A stretch of DNA of 64,000 nt from Bosea sp. ANAM02 (GTDB taxonomy: Bacteria; Pseudomonadota; Alphaproteobacteria; Rhizobiales; Beijerinckiaceae). Each line of letters begins with the position of its first letter. The first letter of the stretch is position 1. Location: contig NZ_AP022848.1 of assembly GCF_011764485.1 (NCBI RefSeq), positions 2,260,001-2,324,000 on the forward strand, in the 5' to 3' direction. A program made the translations under genes and the position numbers. The notes below the pieces were generated by a model that was not told the DNA's origin, made no database searches, and was given only the letters and a program-made list of their open reading frames with translations. Below are positions 63,042 through 64,000 of this stretch, in pieces.

Positions 63042-63473
63042 ATGAATGTCGAGCAGTTGCTGAGCGGCAAGGGGCACGATGTGATCTCGGTGCAGCCGCA
63101 TCGGACGCTGGCCGAGGCGATCCGCACGCTGAGCGAGAAGCGCATCGGCGCCGTCGTCGTCATGGGAGCGGACGGGGCGCTGGTGGGTATCCTGTCGGAA
63201 CGCGACATCATCAGGGCGCTTGGCGAATTGGGAGCCGGCGCTCTGGAGAGCGCGGTGTCGCGCTCGATGACCTCAAAGGTCGTGACCTGCCGGCCGCAGA
63301 CCAGCGTCGACGAATTGATGGAGATCATGACCACCGGCCGCTTCCGCCACGTCCCGGTGGTCGAGAACGGCCGCGTTACCGGCCTCGTCTCGATCGGCGA
63401 CGTGGTGAAGCATCGGGTCGCCGCCATCGAGGCCGAAAGCCAGGCGATGCGCGATTATATCGCGATGGCGTGA
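63042..63473 (+). CDS. Two-CBS-domain protein
   Basis: A 143-residue stand-alone CBS pair: VQPHRTLAEAIRTLSEKRIG and VGILSERDIIRAL in the first, MTSKVVTCRPQTSVDELMEI and VTGLVSIGDVVKHRV in the second. Such proteins bind adenine nucleotides and regulate partners. GAGGAGGGA before the ATG at 63042 decides the start. Confidence 0.91.
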   Translation: MNVEQLLSGKGHDVISVQPHRTLAEAIRTLSEKRIGAVVVMGADGALVGILSERDIIRALGELGAGALESAVSRSMTSKVVTCRPQTSVDELMEIMTTGRFRHVPVVENGRVTGLVSIGDVVKHRVAAIEAESQAMRDYIAMA

Positions 63474-63500
63474 TGGAAGCCTGTTCGCGTTTCCGTTGAA

Positions 63501-63611
63501 ACACGGGTCATCCCGGCCCGGAGCGAAGCGCAGAGCCGGGATCCATACCTAAACCTTGATCGGAAGCGCTCCGGCATGGATCCCGGATCAAGCCCGGGAT
63601 GACCCGCGTGT
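63501..63611. repeat. Intergenic palindromic repeat, ACACGGGTCATCCCGG type
   Basis: Starts ACACGGGTCATCCCGGCCCG and ends CCCGGGATGACCCGCGTGT, near-perfect complements. Inner arms GCCGGGATCCATACC and GGCATGGATCCCGG pair. It lies between the CBS gene and the convergent patatin-like gene. Confidence 0.85.
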
Positions 63612-63653
63612 TTCCATGCAAAATCCGGTAGGCTCAGGCGCAGCCGGAGAGCG

Positions 63654-64000
63654 TCAGCTCTCCGGTGCGATATGATTGGCGGCGACGAGGGTGGCGATGT
63701 CGTCGAGCGACCGCCGGGCGGCCTGGCGGCCGAGTTCGATCGTCTCGCCGGCCCGGTGGAAGTCGAACAGGCCGATGCGGCCGAGCTTGGGGCCGATCAT
63801 CACGTCCGGCGGATCGCCCGCCAGACGCGAACGCGAAATCCGGTCCTGCGTGATGTTGAAGGCGTCGATCATCACGCCGGCGAGGCCGGGGCGGTTCTCG
63901 GCCGGGCGGCCGACGATATTGCGGACGCGCTTCGCCGCGCCGCTGATGCCGTCATACCAGCGCGGCTCGGGTTCGATCCGCAGTTCCGGCACGAGCGGAT
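63654..64000 (-). CDS. Patatin-like phospholipase family protein, C-terminal part
   Basis: The window holds the last 115 codons; the gene continues past the right edge. The stretch DVMIGPKLGRIGLFDFHRAG and then ETIELGRQAARRSLDDIATL resembles the end of bacterial patatin-like (RssA/NTE-type) proteins. The catalytic Ser-Asp parts are outside the window, so the call rests on the tail only. Confidence 0.65.
   Translation of the reverse strand, partial: PLVPELRIEPEPRWYDGISGAAKRVRNIVGRPAENRPGLAGVMIDAFNITQDRISRSRLAGDPPDVMIGPKLGRIGLFDFHRAGETIELGRQAARRSLDDIATLVAANHIAPES

Overview
The window is about 64 kb of GC-rich chromosome with densely packed genes on both strands. It comes from an alphaproteobacterium of the order Hyphomicrobiales. 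Supporting markers are an Usg-family gene, a BcsS-like cellulose-secretion protein, a form II CO-dehydrogenase-like cox cluster, an Anbu operon, PAS_5 and DUF3126 proteins, and a candidate CtrA box. A Bosea-like genus is my best guess, but that rests on general gene content and not on a marker gene. I see no transposase, integrase, prophage or CRISPR array.

Layout. 1-3286 (minus): branched-chain amino acid ABC transporter livH-livM-livG-livF, with livF running off the left edge. 3.7-6.7 kb: cupin, flavin-reductase-like protein and a two-subunit aconitase X. 6.8-19.8 kb: coxG, a globin-type soluble chemoreceptor, then a long plus-strand cluster coxS-coxL-coxM-lysE-coxD-NTF2-coxE-xdhC(N)-lysE-xdhC(C)-moeA/mobA fusion. 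This encodes a molybdenum hydroxylase of the form II CODH type with its maturation factors. 19.8-24 kb: BcsS-like protein, Usg, ExoD and a GGDEF-EAL protein. 24-28.1 kb (minus): the four-gene Anbu system (ATP-grasp, alpha-E, transglutaminase-like, Anbu protease). 28.3-30.3 kb (minus): map-radC-DUF488 with ATGA overlaps. 30.4-43.3 kb: GAF-HD-GYP, FkbM methyltransferase, CinA-like protein, double-PAS chemoreceptor, XGPRT, EamA exporter, DUF2239, a divergent PEP-carboxylase-like protein, acyl-ACP synthetase-like protein and DUF1190-like protein. 43.4 kb: tRNA-Leu(UAA). 43.5-54.7 kb: DUF938, CorC/HlyC, ChrA, FAD monooxygenase with zf-CHCC, DUF1624, hydrolase, CysE, and a LysR gene divergent from an SHMT-like gene. 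54.9-64 kb: serine hydrolase, DUF3126, gamma carbonic anhydrase, BTLCP peptidase, GST, tandem PilZ, PAS_5, rhomboid, CBS and the C-terminal end of a patatin-like protein.

Themes. (i) The cox cluster has the S-L-M order and the AYRGAGR active-site loop of form II enzymes, whose substrate is unsettled. It carries two LysE-type exporters and a terminator-like hairpin between coxS and coxL. (ii) Several proteins look changed at key residues: the globin chemoreceptor has Glu at the expected heme-His position, the Anbu-operon transglutaminase has Ala at the catalytic Cys, and the PEPC-like protein has altered active-site loops. (iii) Several cyclic-di-GMP and cell-surface proteins (GGDEF-EAL, HD-GYP, tandem PilZ, BcsS-like, ExoD) are scattered through the window. 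(iv) At least ten intergenic palindromic repeats of two or three families sit between genes, and one of them supplies the stop codon of a LysR gene. A terminator with no gene upstream near 61.95 kb suggests an unannotated small transcript.
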